Assembly (NCBI GenBank): GCA_025174535.1
Contig: JALBUN010000048.1
Span: 620,001 to 684,000, forward strand
DNA from: Cantharellus purpuraceus
Taxonomy: Eukaryota > Basidiomycota > Agaricomycetes > Cantharellales > Hydnaceae
Direction: 5' to 3'
Length of the DNA: 64,000 nucleotides
Made by a program: the position numbers and the translations under genes. Below are positions 50,126-61,324 of this stretch, in pieces; within the stretch, counting starts at the first letter, position 1, and the number at the start of each line of letters is the position of its first letter. The notes below the pieces were generated by a model. It was not told the DNA's origin, made no database searches, and saw only the letters and a list, made by a program, of their open reading frames with translations.

Positions 50126-51081
50126 CATCTCGGCATGCGTGTGCGATAATCACCCTTTATTGCTCCCGTCCTCTGATCCCTTCGATCACTCCCTATACTT
50201 AATTGGATATCCGTCTGCTCCGGAATAGCCCTGCTGATCTCCCAGCGTTCGATTTCGCCAATAGTGTCCATCACTTGATCTCATCTCATGACAAACGACT
50301 TTTTCTTGTTTTGCAGTTGCATTTACCACCCACACCCACCCCATCTACACCATGTCACTTATACTCATACTGTACCATTTTGTAATACCGGCTTAGACAG
50401 CAAATATGGAAGATCTCATGCAGACGCAAAATCGTCAGCGCCCTGTTTGATCCAAGAAACGAGAAGGGTAAATACAAAACACGGTGTCCAAGTGTCGTAA
50501 AGCCCATGCATAGATAGATGCATGTGTGACGCCACCTCACCGTCATGGTATCAGTTAAAGCGGCTGGGCACGAATGCCCAACCGACTCAAGCATTAGGCA
50601 TTTTTTCAAAAAGGGGGAGGGGGGCGACGCAAGCATAAAAGGGTTTACACAAGCACGACACTGCGCGCTCCAGCCCCGAAAACATCAATCAGAACAATGT
50701 GTAGTATGGTGTGGTGTGTGAAGATCAAGGGTATCGACGAACGCGAATTGTAACGGGGCTCGTTAGCCGGTCGATCAGGTTGGCAAAAGGACGGGGAAAG
50801 CATAAAGAGGGTGGTGATTTGTTGGTGGGTAGGAGAATACTGGGATAAGGAGGAGAACGGGATAGAGTTCTGGTGGCACAAGAGGGAGGTTCGGAGGTCA
50901 CGTTAGGTGCGAGGGATAAATAAGCAAGTGAGCAAAAGCGAGTGGAAGGATTGCACCAGGTCGAGCCAATGTGACGGATGCCAGCGCTCAAGATAAAGTT
51001 TACTACACGCTATATTACGGCCGCTGCGGGCGAGAGAGAAGAACGATGACCAGCGGGTGGCACGATAACGAGCGACAATGC
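50126..51081. other. Convergent 3' flanks
   Basis: 956 bp between the convergent ends of two membrane-protein genes; no gene seen. Confidence 0.55.
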
Positions 51082-53040
51082 TCAGATTCCGCCATACGCG
51101 TCTTCTTCATCATATACCGTCTCGGGCCTTATGGACTTCGCTACGCTCTTCTTCGACGCGACACTCATTCTCTTCGGATTCGGCACAACAGCTTGAGCAT
51201 TCGCAGGAACAGCAGCAGGGTCATTGAATCCAAATTGCACAGGAGTCTCTTGTCCTACATGCACGCTTTCCGGCACGCTAATAATCTGGCCCTGTGCACC
51301 AGGAGCGGGGCTCAGGGGCGGAGTCTCCTTGAAACTGGGAGACTTGGGCGAATGGGGAATTGCAACGGGAGCAGGGAATGCGGGGTTCTTAGGGCTCATT
51401 GGCGCGGCAGGGAATGCACTCGCGAGCTGAGCAATCGAGGGCTGAGCAGCAACAGCACCGACGGGAGACATGGCACGCATGGGTGGGAGCGTCGGCGGCG
51501 TGGAATCGATGCGTGTGGGGGCTAGGCTAGGAGGAGCAGGAAGCTCCTGATACTGTTCTTCCGGAGCCGAGGTCAGAGCAGGATCTGCAAACGGTGAAGG
51601 CTCATGGGCCGCAGCTGGAGCTCCTCCCTCTGAGATGGGTTGAAGTACCGGTTCGAGCTGCCTAGAAATTTCAGCGTACTGCTGTGCTTGGTACGGCGTG
51701 ACGCTGCTCCTGTCTAATGTAGCGTATCCATCATTGCCACTGTTGCCGTGAGGGTTTGGCATCGAGTCATGCGCGTTGGGCAGGGCAGGGTATGCCTTAT
51801 TCGTATCGGGACGCGAGATATAGCCGGCAGCCCCCGCGGCACCGTCGTATGAGGCATGCTGCACAGGCGGGGTGGATTCGTCGAAAGATGCAACACCTGG
51901 CGAAGCCAGGGCCGGTGATCCAATCGGGCTGAAAAACGGTTGCGGTGAATTCTGAGAAGGTCCAACATACTGGTCAGGGTTGAAACTTGGCACGGGGGGC
52001 ACACCATACGGTGAGTCTTGGTAGCCCGAATATGCCATGCCCATATTGGTTTCCTGAGGGAACCCATTGCGGTCCTGGTAATACCCACCTTGATTCTGAG
52101 CATATCCATGAGGGGGTACGTTAGCGAGTCTCTGGGTCTGCTTGCGCTCAATCATAGTTGGCGGACGGGGATTGATGCTGGGCCCTTGCACCAATGGTGA
52201 TGGCGCATCGTCAGGAAGTGCAACCGAGTTACGCATCCATGAATGACGGTGGAATGTGGGGTGGCCATCATCCTCGTCGCGAGATTGGAAGTAGCGTTTC
52301 TATGGGGAATCAGAAAACGAAAATGGCAGGAAACAAAAAGCAAACGCACGAGCACCCATATGCCAGCGGCCCCCAGTATGGCAACACCCGCAATGCTAGC
52401 TGCGGCAATGCCGACAATACTGCCTGCTTTCATTCCAGAAGACGCACTAGTAGTCGCAGAGGCAACTGCAGAGAACGTGGGCGTAGGAGTATATGTACTC
52501 AGAGGCAAGCTTCGAAATGTGGTTGAGGTAGAAAGCACTGGAGTCGTGGAGCTCGTCGTTGGAACAACCTAGGAAGACTCAATGCCTATGATTATGTTAA
52601 CCAGTGCTGCTTCTACTCACGATCGGAGTTGTCGGCACGATAATCGAGGAACTGGAGCTAGACGAAGAGATGACTGACGGAACGACCACGCTCGATGAGG
52701 AGGTCGTTGAAACAACCGGTGGCGCGACTGCGGGGGCGGAGCTGGACGATGGAACAGCAACAGGAGTAGTCGTAGGCTCCACGGGAACGGGTTGCAAGGA
52801 AGGTATGATGGGGGTGGGATCAACGGGCTTGCCAGGATGGTCCGTGTGCCCAGAAGCAGCTGAGTAGTAGTCATTAACACCCGATTACGAACGAAAGCAG
52901 AGTTGAAGCTCACGGGCGGGCGAGTTGGGTAACACTGTAACGGTCGGTTGGGGGGAATCGCCTGTCAAGGCGTTAGAGAAGCGAGCCTCCAGGCGCTCAG
53001 CTCGCTGTTGATGACCTCTACGATGGATTTTGAAAGGCAT
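51082..53040 (-). CDS. SKG6/AXL2-like single-pass membrane protein
   Basis: Function unknown. Exons 53040-52914, 52859-52621, 52568-52350, 52299-51082 give 600 residues. The N-terminus is basic (MPFKIHRRGHQQRAERLEAR), not a signal peptide. Next is a Ser/Thr/Pro/Val-rich stretch with a poly-Ser run. One membrane helix, AGSIVGIAAASIAGVAILGA at about residues 168-190, has the small-residue GxxxA-type packing of SKG6/AXL2 helices. The long C-terminal part begins KRYFQSRDEDDGHPTFHRHS and is Pro/Gln/Ala-rich and probably disordered. It has proline motifs (PPTLPPMRAMSP, SPKSPSFKETPPLSP) that could bind SH3 or be phosphorylated. It ends RPETVYDEEDAYGGI. A hidden upstream exon with a signal peptide cannot be excluded. 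Confidence 0.76.
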
Positions 53041-54071
53041 ATCTGTTGGTTATATTTCTTTTCGCCAGACTGGCAGTTATAAAGAACGTGGGGAGACGTA
53101 AAAAGACTGGACGCCGTTTGAGTCGACGAAGAAGGACGGTTGGCGGTCGTAGGTGATGGCGGGAAAAGAGCCAGAACGATCGAGCGGAGTTTGAAACGTG
53201 GAAATTTAGATAGGTGAAACACCACCTTGCGTGCATAACGACAATACACGCGTACACGCAACGTACACAGAAGAATTTTTTTGCAACCCTGCTGGCAGGA
53301 ATAAATTCCTGGTGCATTTCGATGACCCATATTTTCAAAACTTGAGTTAAGTTTTCACTGATAATCAAAGGAGTTGGGTTATGAAGTCTCAAGAAAACAT
53401 TGATATTAAAGCCAGTGCAGTATTAGGCATAGCCTTACAATCAATGCATTGATGATCTCTGGGACATGACTTGGGCCACGTTTTCGACTATCTCATTCAT
53501 CTTTAATATATTACCGCTCACTCTGATCGGTCGTGTCTTCTGGAGCGACCCTTCACGAAGATGCTATACACCCTATCAGCACGACCATGTCTCATAACGC
53601 CTCAGTTGGGCAAGTTGATAGGGAACAATTCTATAACAGTAAATGGACCTCGCAGTATCTTGCGTTATATTCGCATGCAAGTATTACTGTAAACTTGTCC
53701 TCTGCTGCCATCAAAGGTCCCTTCAACTGATAGACCATCGTCTGAAAGACGCTGGCAGGAAGTTGTTTTTTCCCTGGCATACGCCGACGCTTGCGTGAGG
53801 GATCCACAATCGATGCGAGGGTATGTGCTACGAACGGCCGCTTCTATCAATGTAGCTCTCGCCAAACCTGCTCCCAACTACCAAATAAGCTACATTCAGA
53901 TGTCTAATGTGAGACCGTTCAAATACTCAATACTTCGGGAATATAACCCCAGATGCAACGAACCTTCCCTGACATGCCTAATCATACGCGGTCGTGGATA
54001 CTACACAAGCGAGTGAATAAATAGGACTTAACACAGCGTCCTCCCCATGGTGTCGTTATGCAGTGACTACT
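53041..54071. other. Intergenic region
   Basis: 1.03 kb holding the upstream region of the SKG6-like gene and the 3' flank of NMA1. The part next to the SKG6-like gene (about 53100-53260) has pyrimidine-rich minus-strand stretches. No gene seen. Confidence 0.5.
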
Positions 54072-55210
54072 TTATGATGGCGCAGTTCGATCTAGCGACG
54101 CGGTGCTTGGATCTGAGGCGGTCGCATGTTTAGAAGGCCCTGGATGGTTGGATGGTGGCATGCCACGGACATCGCTCTCGTCGAGGTAAAGACCTGCAAA
54201 GGGAATATTAGTAACGACACACCGTATTATACAACCAAGTTCACGAACTATTTTCCTCAATGTAGTCGATGACACAGGAGGGTATTAGGTAGCGTACACT
54301 CAACCCCCGACGCAGGAATAATCGAACCTACATCAAATGAGTAAGTCCGTATGACATTGGTTTAAAAATCCCCCACCTTGGTACTGGACACGTCGTTCTG
54401 GATCATTTGTGGTATGAGATAAATATTGTGCCTCCAAGGAGCCAGTGCATCTGTGGCGGCTGACACATCGGATCCCGCGCGTTCGATGATGAACGTGCCG
54501 TATCGACCAAGAATATGGTCGAGCTAGGGAGCAAGCACTCCGTTTCAATATGTCCCCCTGACAAAACCTGTTGCACACACATCGACTGCTGACCAGACGC
54601 GAGGTTCTGACATTGTTGCAATAAGATCTGAGCCTGCAAGTAACATCACCCGCACTTGGCGCTTCTCGCCTGCAACGGTAGTGAGATCCTGCACAACAAC
54701 AGCAGGCAGAGAGAGAAAGCCGAAATAAGCTTGCCTAACCTTCCGCAGTTGTAACCCCTCCTAGTACATCATTTATTTCGTGGTCAAAATGGTCGAGCAC
54801 GACAGCGGTGCGCTGGTACTCCTCTTGAAAGGCTTCCCAGGGATCAACCATTAACCATGAACTGGTCTGTTCAGTCGCCAGCGTGCACATGTTCACGCTA
54901 GCAGTGTTCACGTGAGCGAGGGATACAAAACAGCATATAAATTGAATGCCTCCCACCGATGATACGACGACAATAATCCAGGCTTGACATACTTATCGCT
55001 CACGGGGGAAAGATATCCGCCTACAACCTCAAATCCAGTGTTGTGACGAATGTGGTCGACGGCCATTTCAAACATCCGCAGGTGCAAGTACGTGACCGGG
55101 CTGAACGAGCCACATGCTACAAGAACTATAGGTAGTCGTGAAGCGTCGCGCTGCTGGAGCATGAAGCGATGGGTCGGAAATTTGTACGAGTCCAACGGGG
55201 AGGTCGCCAT
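54072..55210 (-). CDS. NMA1: Nicotinamide mononucleotide adenylyltransferase
   Basis: NMNAT joins NMN (or nicotinate mononucleotide) with ATP to make NAD or its acid form. The start is MATSPLDSYKFPTHRF. Exon 1 holds IVLVACGSFSPVTYLHLRMF, the nucleotide-binding GSFSPxTxxH motif, then GGYLSPVSDKYVKPGLLSSY. Later exons give VNMCTLATEQTSSWLMVDPW, VRVMLLAGSDLI, WSAVDLDHILGRYGTFIIER and NDVSSTKVRLFLRRGLSVRY, with the second ATP-binding SSTKVR motif. A final intron (donor GTTCGT) leads to LYLDESDVRGMPP and a Ser/Thr-rich end (DRTAPS). The alternative of stopping just after IEENS is possible if that intron is retained. Motifs are complete. Confidence 0.9.
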
Positions 55211-55999
55211 GGTGGAAAGTGTGAAAGAGAGGCTCTACTATGACTTAGTGAAATGACGCCGAGACGGCCCTCCTCCGGAATATAGCCCGGCCCTATTCAT
55301 CACGTGCTTTCTATGGGTCATGATAAATCCTCTTATTTGCTGCTCATTTGAGGAATTTTGGCACAATTCGCGCAGGTTGAGCGTCACGCCAAAAGCTACA
55401 TTCAGTATGCCGTGACTACTACGCAGCGCACTGCCATTGTATACTCTACCACGTTCGAGGCACCAGACAAAGAGACTTAGGAGGACAAGAACGGGGGCAA
55501 GAAAGTATACGAGCGAACTCGATCGATGTCGCATTTCATGCTATATTCTTTACTCATGAGGCAATCGCAATTCGGCCCACGGATTTCGCACGTTTAGGTA
55601 GGCAAGAACTTGCGGTAAGGTGTTTTGGCACCCAACTGGAAAATTCGAACGCTGCAGGGATATGCATATTATGCAGTCTAATGGCAAACAGTCAACCAAG
55701 CAGAAGGCTCATGACCTAGAAGCGCCTACGAGGAACAGCCCATCACTGGACGAGTCACGTTTCAAGGACGGTCATCACAGATCATTCAGAAGGACACAAA
55801 GCTATTCAAAATACTCACAAGTAGAGGAATCATGAGCGAGGCGCCATTAACCCTGCGATCCAGATTGCATTTGTCTCACCCTGATCTTCGTAATTCGTCA
55901 TCTTCGTAACTCAGCATGCAATGCTCGGCGGCTGGATGTATGGAACACAAGTAGCTGGGCATTGCATCTCACTTACGTCCCAATCTCAAATTATCGTTA
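55211..55999. other. Upstream region of NMA1
   Basis: A minus-strand frame (55238-55534) with a hydrophobic start (LVYFLAPVLVLLSLFVWCLE) is open but unrecognised and lies in the NMA1 promoter. Not called. Confidence 0.4.
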
Positions 56000-57460
56000 C
56001 ACCAAACTATTCCTCTGGAGCTGCAGCACACTCAGCCTTGCACATTCGACCTGGTCATGCAAGTATTTGCTATTCTGTAGGTCCGTGACGGGATTACGAT
56101 CTTCGGAGAGACATCGTGACCCGATCGGAACTAGCGCAACCATACTGTCCCCACCTCGGGTGAAGTGCTGGCGTCGATTCTGATGGGCAGGTTCACGTAG
56201 AAATCAGGCTGCGCGGGCGCCTTGTGGAATTTGAAAATCTGATCAAAGATTCTGGGTAGTCACCTGCAAGAAATATATTGTGTCCCCCTAATTGAGAGTC
56301 AATCTTGCCTATGGTCCAATGGAAGCTGATGCTGGAGAAAGAAGTTTGTGAAGCTGGTGAGGTATGGGTTGGGCTAGCTAGGCGAGAGAGTAAAGGAATG
56401 GAAGATACAATCTGCGGGTCATTAGGGTTGGCTTTGTATGAGGCGGAAGGTGACAGGAGGAGTAGACCGGTTCCACCCTCGCGACGGCTGCGTCTTCTGC
56501 GGTATTTTCTGGTCAGAAACATTACTCCCATCACTGTGTGATCTTGTGAAATGAGGACCTCCACCACCCTCGTGGAAAGGCAGGGGATAGCGCCCTGAAT
56601 GAAAGATGGTAAGAGCTTTCTTCATCTGGATAAGATAGTTGTATTGACTTAGGTTATTGACCATGTGGAAGCCATGTGGAAGTCGCCTCGGGTATACAAA
56701 ACGCCTGTAGTAAATTGAGTGTATCGCAACAGAGAAAACATCCTAGGAGAGTCGGACAAGCTGTGCTGTCATAAGCTGTAGTCCCCGAATACTTATCTCT
56801 GCGATGATTGCTCATGTTCATTCAGATTAATGGGAATTAGATGCTGCATTGAGTGGCTGGTCACTCACCCTGATGCACATGGCCTGGAAAATATTGCACC
56901 AAAGTCGGATTTTTTTACTGCGTAAAGACAGAAAGCCTACCCCCAAGTGTAAAGGCCTGTCTCGATCTATCGGTGAGGATTGCCCCGATGCTATTGTATG
57001 CTAGGATTCATAAGTTCATGGTCTACAGAGATAAATACACTCATGAGAAAGTCGAACAGAAGATGCCCAGCGGCGAAAAAAATTCAGGAAGAAAGAATGT
57101 AGTAGGACGAATGGTGTGAATTACATCTTGAATTGCCTGTGCTGGTTTCGTAATGTCTGTAAGTTTCAGCAAGAAATAAAGCATGCCTCACTTACAATAC
57201 AAGTCAATGATAAAGCAGTATCAATCACCTTTCATTTACTTCACTGGCTCAACCCTCCTATGCCTCTATATGGCACTGAATGTTGCCTACGTCGTTATAG
57301 ATTTCCCGTCATGAAACGTACAGCATAGTTCGGATTACCCTTTATAGATGGAACATCATGCTGTTCTTCAAAAGGCGTCCCCAGGTTCTCAAAAGTACAG
57401 TAAAAAACCTGCAGGAATGACAACTGGATGGTCCCCAATCAGATCTCTGCGAGGTGCAAA
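56000..57460 (-). pseudogene. Decayed phytoene desaturase (CrtI-like), copy 1
   Basis: CrtI enzymes desaturate phytoene in carotenoid synthesis using FAD. Pieces line up in CrtI order along the minus strand: SDWGPSS; FENLGTPFEEQHDVPSIKGN with PNYAVRF; LRYTQFTTGVLYTRGDFHM (counterpart of LLQYTELAEGIWYPxGGFHK); FSSISFHWTIGKIDSQLGGH with NIFLAGDY; FYVNLPIRIDAST; and MVALVPIG. They occupy different frames. Shifts are clear at about 56245 (Asp-Gln-Ile-Phe resumes in another frame) and about 56150, and large parts are missing. The FAD-binding N-terminus was not found. Identification as a CrtI relic is good; exact edges are not. Confidence 0.7.
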
Positions 57461-58599
57461 ATCCTCTGGTGCTTGCGCTTCGACAAAAGAGATGACGAAT
57501 CCTTTTCAACGCTTGGAGACAGGGGACCCACTAACAGCTTTGCAAGTGATATTTTGAACCGAAGAAACTACATCAGCGCATAATGGCCACCTATATAGTC
57601 CAGAGACATGTCTTGGAAATGAGTTTACTTGCTAAACATATGTCGATTAGAGTTAGAGAAGAAGAGGGGGAAGGTTTGAAGCCACCTTGAGACGAGAATT
57701 GGTCAGAGAAGTGCTAGTGCGACTGTCCGCAGTATTGCTTGTCTTCAATATTTATCCAGCGTAATGCCTCAATTTACAGTAAGCCTCGTTCAGAAACAAC
57801 AAGGATTCAGTGATTTTTTGACACTCACGGGGTATTGATTATCAGTAGAATCAGAGGCAATGGAATTAGTTGTCCCCAAGCCTTTGGCAAAAAGACTTGA
57901 TCAGTCGGAGTACACTGTAAAGCAAAGTCATGCCAAGAGGTTACGCTGCTCATGAGCATCCCAGCCGGCTCATTGATCCCAAACTTTCAGGACAAGTTAG
58001 AACTTTGGTGTTAGTAGGACAATGAATCTGCTCTCGAAGGCGCCAAAGCTGAGGGCCAGCTCCTTATCTTCCTACATCATAAGAGTAGGGAGAGAGAGTA
58101 AAACCTCCGAGAGTGAATGGAGAGGCTTGAAGGCTAGCTGAGAGACTGGTAGAGCAATATCCACCAAAACAAAGAATACTAGGCTGCTTCCTCTTCCCCT
58201 CCGGCCTTCCCATTCTTCTCCTCCGTCGTCCTCGTGCTCTCGCTCCCCTATAGCCAAGTTTTGACCATCCATAGTATGTTACCGATCAATTACCACATTG
58301 CTTGTTATGGGGTGCATGACTCGGGGGCGTCTTGCTTTGGCTTCGACGCGACGTGGAACCAATTAACATCCGAAGTAGATAGACCTCTTACCACATTCAT
58401 TTGGTGATTATGTGTCACATCACGCGTATAACCAAACTCTATGGCAACAGCTGTTACCGAACAGCGTACAATCAAGCTATGTGACGTTTTGAGAAGGTAT
58501 ATCGCTTCCACGCCCAAGGAATCTAGATAGAAAGAATAAGCAAGAAATTCTCTCGCTGTGACGTCGGCGATTTAGTATTCATTGAGCAAGCGAACGAAA
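57461..58599. other. Spacer between the two CrtI-like relics
   Basis: 1.1 kb with no supported gene. The minus-strand frame 58305-58517 does not resemble a CrtI C-terminus, so copy 2 appears truncated. Confidence 0.4.
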
Positions 58600-60195
58600 T
58601 AACCTGAATGGTAGAGCGCACACGTTATTGAGGTATTGCTCATCTCATGCAAAATCCAATCTTGGATACTTGTCACACCCAACCGTTCCTCCAACGTCCG
58701 CAGAACGACCCTCCTCGGATAAGCCACGTGCCCATCCAAAAGCCCAGCGTTTCACACGTCTGCAGCGCGGTCACGATCATTCGAGAGACACCTGATTGGA
58801 ACCAGCACCACGATGCTGTCCCCTTCTGAGATGCGCTCACATCGATACGGCTAGGCACATAGACATAAAAGCTGGGCTGCGCAGACATTTGGTGCAACTT
58901 TAAGATCTCATCACAAGACCGCTGGGAGTCACTGGCAAGAAATACACTGTGTGCACCTAGTTCAGGGACAACTCTGTCCATAAACTGAGGCTGGTGCAGG
59001 ACGGATTCGTGCAGCCAGTGAGTGACGCGGGGTTGGACTGGCTAAGCTGGAGAGGATGGGAATGGGTGATATGATTTAGGTAATTGGGGTTGGCGGTGTC
59101 TGAGGGAGGAGGTAACGATAGGAGTAAACAACCCCTGCGTTAATGATGACGAGGCCTGTTGCTATAAATTCACCACTAGAGAGTTTCACGCCGGTGACTT
59201 TGTGGTCTGGAGAGACAATGACTTCCTCGACCGCGGTGGAGAGGCGAAAGAAACTTGGACCTTGGAGACGTTGACAAGGCAAGGGCCTCTACGACCTGGT
59301 TGGGAATTTAGTCTGAGATACCAGACTTGCAAGAGTGTCCTGACCATGTGGAATCCACCTCGGGGGTACCAGATACCTCCAACAAGTTCTGTGTATTGTA
59401 CAAGAGAAACCATTCCTGGAGACTTGAACGGACTGTGTAGTTGGCCATACACTCCTTATACGTTTTGGAAATGCATGCACCTCATCTTCCATGGTGGCGA
59501 CACGGGTCAATACGAATTTACGGGATAATGCAGCAATCGAGAACCCCACCCCACATACATGCTCTAGAAAAGACCCGCGTGTCAAATAGGTTCATGCTGG
59601 TATATGGATCTGGTGGGACATACTACAAATATAATGCCCATCTCAGTCTGTCAGTGAGACAGCACTTTGATGCTCTCGTGTAGTAAGCCATCAGCGTACC
59701 GTCCATACATAGAGATGGTATGCTCACTATCGAGTCGAAGGGGTAAAGAGCCAGCAGAGAGGGAAGTAAAGAGGGAAATAGCATCGACAAGATAGACGTG
59801 AAATTTCTCGACGGAACATGCGCCACAGAGAGCTCATACCAAGTGCTTGAATCATTTTTAAATGCCAACCTTAAGCTTTGGAAGTACGCATCACAGAATA
59901 ACCTCTCAAATCCATGCTTACCCTCCCACTTTTCGATCTCGCCTTTCATGGCGCTCAAGTCGGTGAGGGACGTTCCCAGGTCCACAAAGGTTGCGCGAAA
60001 CTTTTGAGGGAGTAACAAAAGCAACGGGCCTTGATCGAATCTCTGAAAACGAAGCCGACCCGTATATATATATATAAATACAGAGCCTACAGGGGAATAC
60101 GAACATGCCTCTCATGACGCAAGAGCGAGCATCTTCCCACAGATGAGCTCATTTCAATGGTCACGTCAATGCCGGCTCTCGAGAGACGTGCTGTC
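58600..60195 (-). pseudogene. Decayed phytoene desaturase (CrtI-like), copy 2
   Basis: More complete relic than copy 1. In order on the minus strand: ARLSRAGIDVTIEMSSSVGR with CSLLRH (end of the FAD-binding fold); RFDQGPLLLLLPQKF; VDLGTSLTDLSAMKGEIEKW (joined across a deletion of about 30 residues); ILSMLFPSLLPSLLALYPFD; SLVQYTELVGGIWYPRGGFH; FRLSTAVEEVIVSPDHKVTG; VVPELGAHSVFLASDSQRS; SFYVYVPSRIDVSAS; and DSIVVLVPI. A late piece reads VVLRTLEERLGVTSIQDW. Frame breaks occur at about 59250 and 58820, and a stop at about 58750. The GxGxxG start and the C-terminal GASTHPG region are missing. It is not functional as read. Confidence 0.75.
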
Positions 60196-61054
60196 TATCA
60201 ATCACCGTTAGTTGATGAACACTCAGAAAACAAAATTAAGTAAAGCAATAGAAAACGGAATGCACTCTAGCCACTCCACCCACGTCTGCTCCAACTACTG
60301 GCGCAGTGTAGAGGAAGAACAAATAAAAGAAATTATTCATGTTGCTTTTGACGGATTTTTGATGCGATTGGGACGCATTCATGAATGAATACAGTCATGT
60401 CTTTCTGGATCGGCATCTGCCTCGGTTGCCGAGAAGCCGAATGTAAAACTCAATGGTAGTGGCTTCCAGGACGTTGGGCGCCCTTCTCATTCTTTCGGGC
60501 CACCTGCCGAAACGTTGTCGTGTTTGGAGGAAGGGTGTCTGGCAGGGACAGTCTGGTGAGTTTAACGATTGCCGCCGCGGTAAAGAAATACAATATGTTT
60601 TCAAATGCCCTTGACTATAATCACACTGACGATAGAAACAATGGCGATAGCTGGGGAAGATCCGGCAGACTAGTGGCAATAATCGTGTTGAAGCGCCAAG
60701 CTTCCGATCTGTTTAGCTACTACTATCTTCGTTGGCGACACACTCATGCAGGGCAACCCATTAGAGACGTGATGTCTTGAAGTGACCCAGTCCCTGGGGC
60801 ACTTCAAGACCTCACGCCTTGCGCAGGTTGCACAAGACGACACCCAATGTTACGGAAACTACTGGTTGACAGGCTCATGTGCGTGCATGTGACTGGATCC
60901 AAATAGTTGTAGAACTCGGTCCTGTCCAGACAGGGAGTGTGATCCCCTCTTTTAGGACCATTTGGGATTTGGACCCTGGCCTGCACTCATATTCACAAGG
61001 CATCTGAGATGACGGTGGAGAAAAGACCAGCCTGAGGTATGCCGGCTATTGAGT
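60196..61054. other. Spacer upstream of CrtI-like copy 2
   Basis: 0.86 kb. A 94-codon minus-strand frame (60395-60679) is open but unrecognised. Confidence 0.4.
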
Positions 61055-61324
61055 TCACGTTGATATGATGAATGCAGAACGTACGAATATGAGTGGTACG
61101 CCCAGCTCCCCGCTGTGCCTATACCGATGAATATAGGGTTCGGCGTCATGCTGTTTAGCCACGCGTTCATAGGCGGGCCAGAAGCGGGGCGGTGCATCCT
61201 TTCTAGTCCGTGAAAGGATGTCTGTGTTGTGCATGGTGTCCAGGACATCTTGGAGGGTACCTTTCCCCCTAGATGCAAACCCATCAATATGCATACACTC
61301 TTTGGCCATGAGATCATTCAGCAT
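61055..61324 (-). pseudogene. DUF6535-domain fragment
   Basis: The segment FWPAYERVAKQHDAEPYIHR and then GVPLIFVRSAFIIS matches the start of DUF6535, a basidiomycete membrane-protein domain with FWxxYxxxAxxxD followed by a hydrophobic LIFAGLFSAVxxAF helix. The frame breaks right after FIIST, and in another frame it continues with INVNSIAG. The rest of the domain is not found. It is a fragment, probably dead. Function of the family is unknown. Confidence 0.5.

Noticed and set aside
55238..55534. 98-codon minus-strand frame with hydrophobic start, just upstream of NMA1
   Set aside because: No family resemblance, no splice signals, and it occupies the NMA1 promoter; likely chance.
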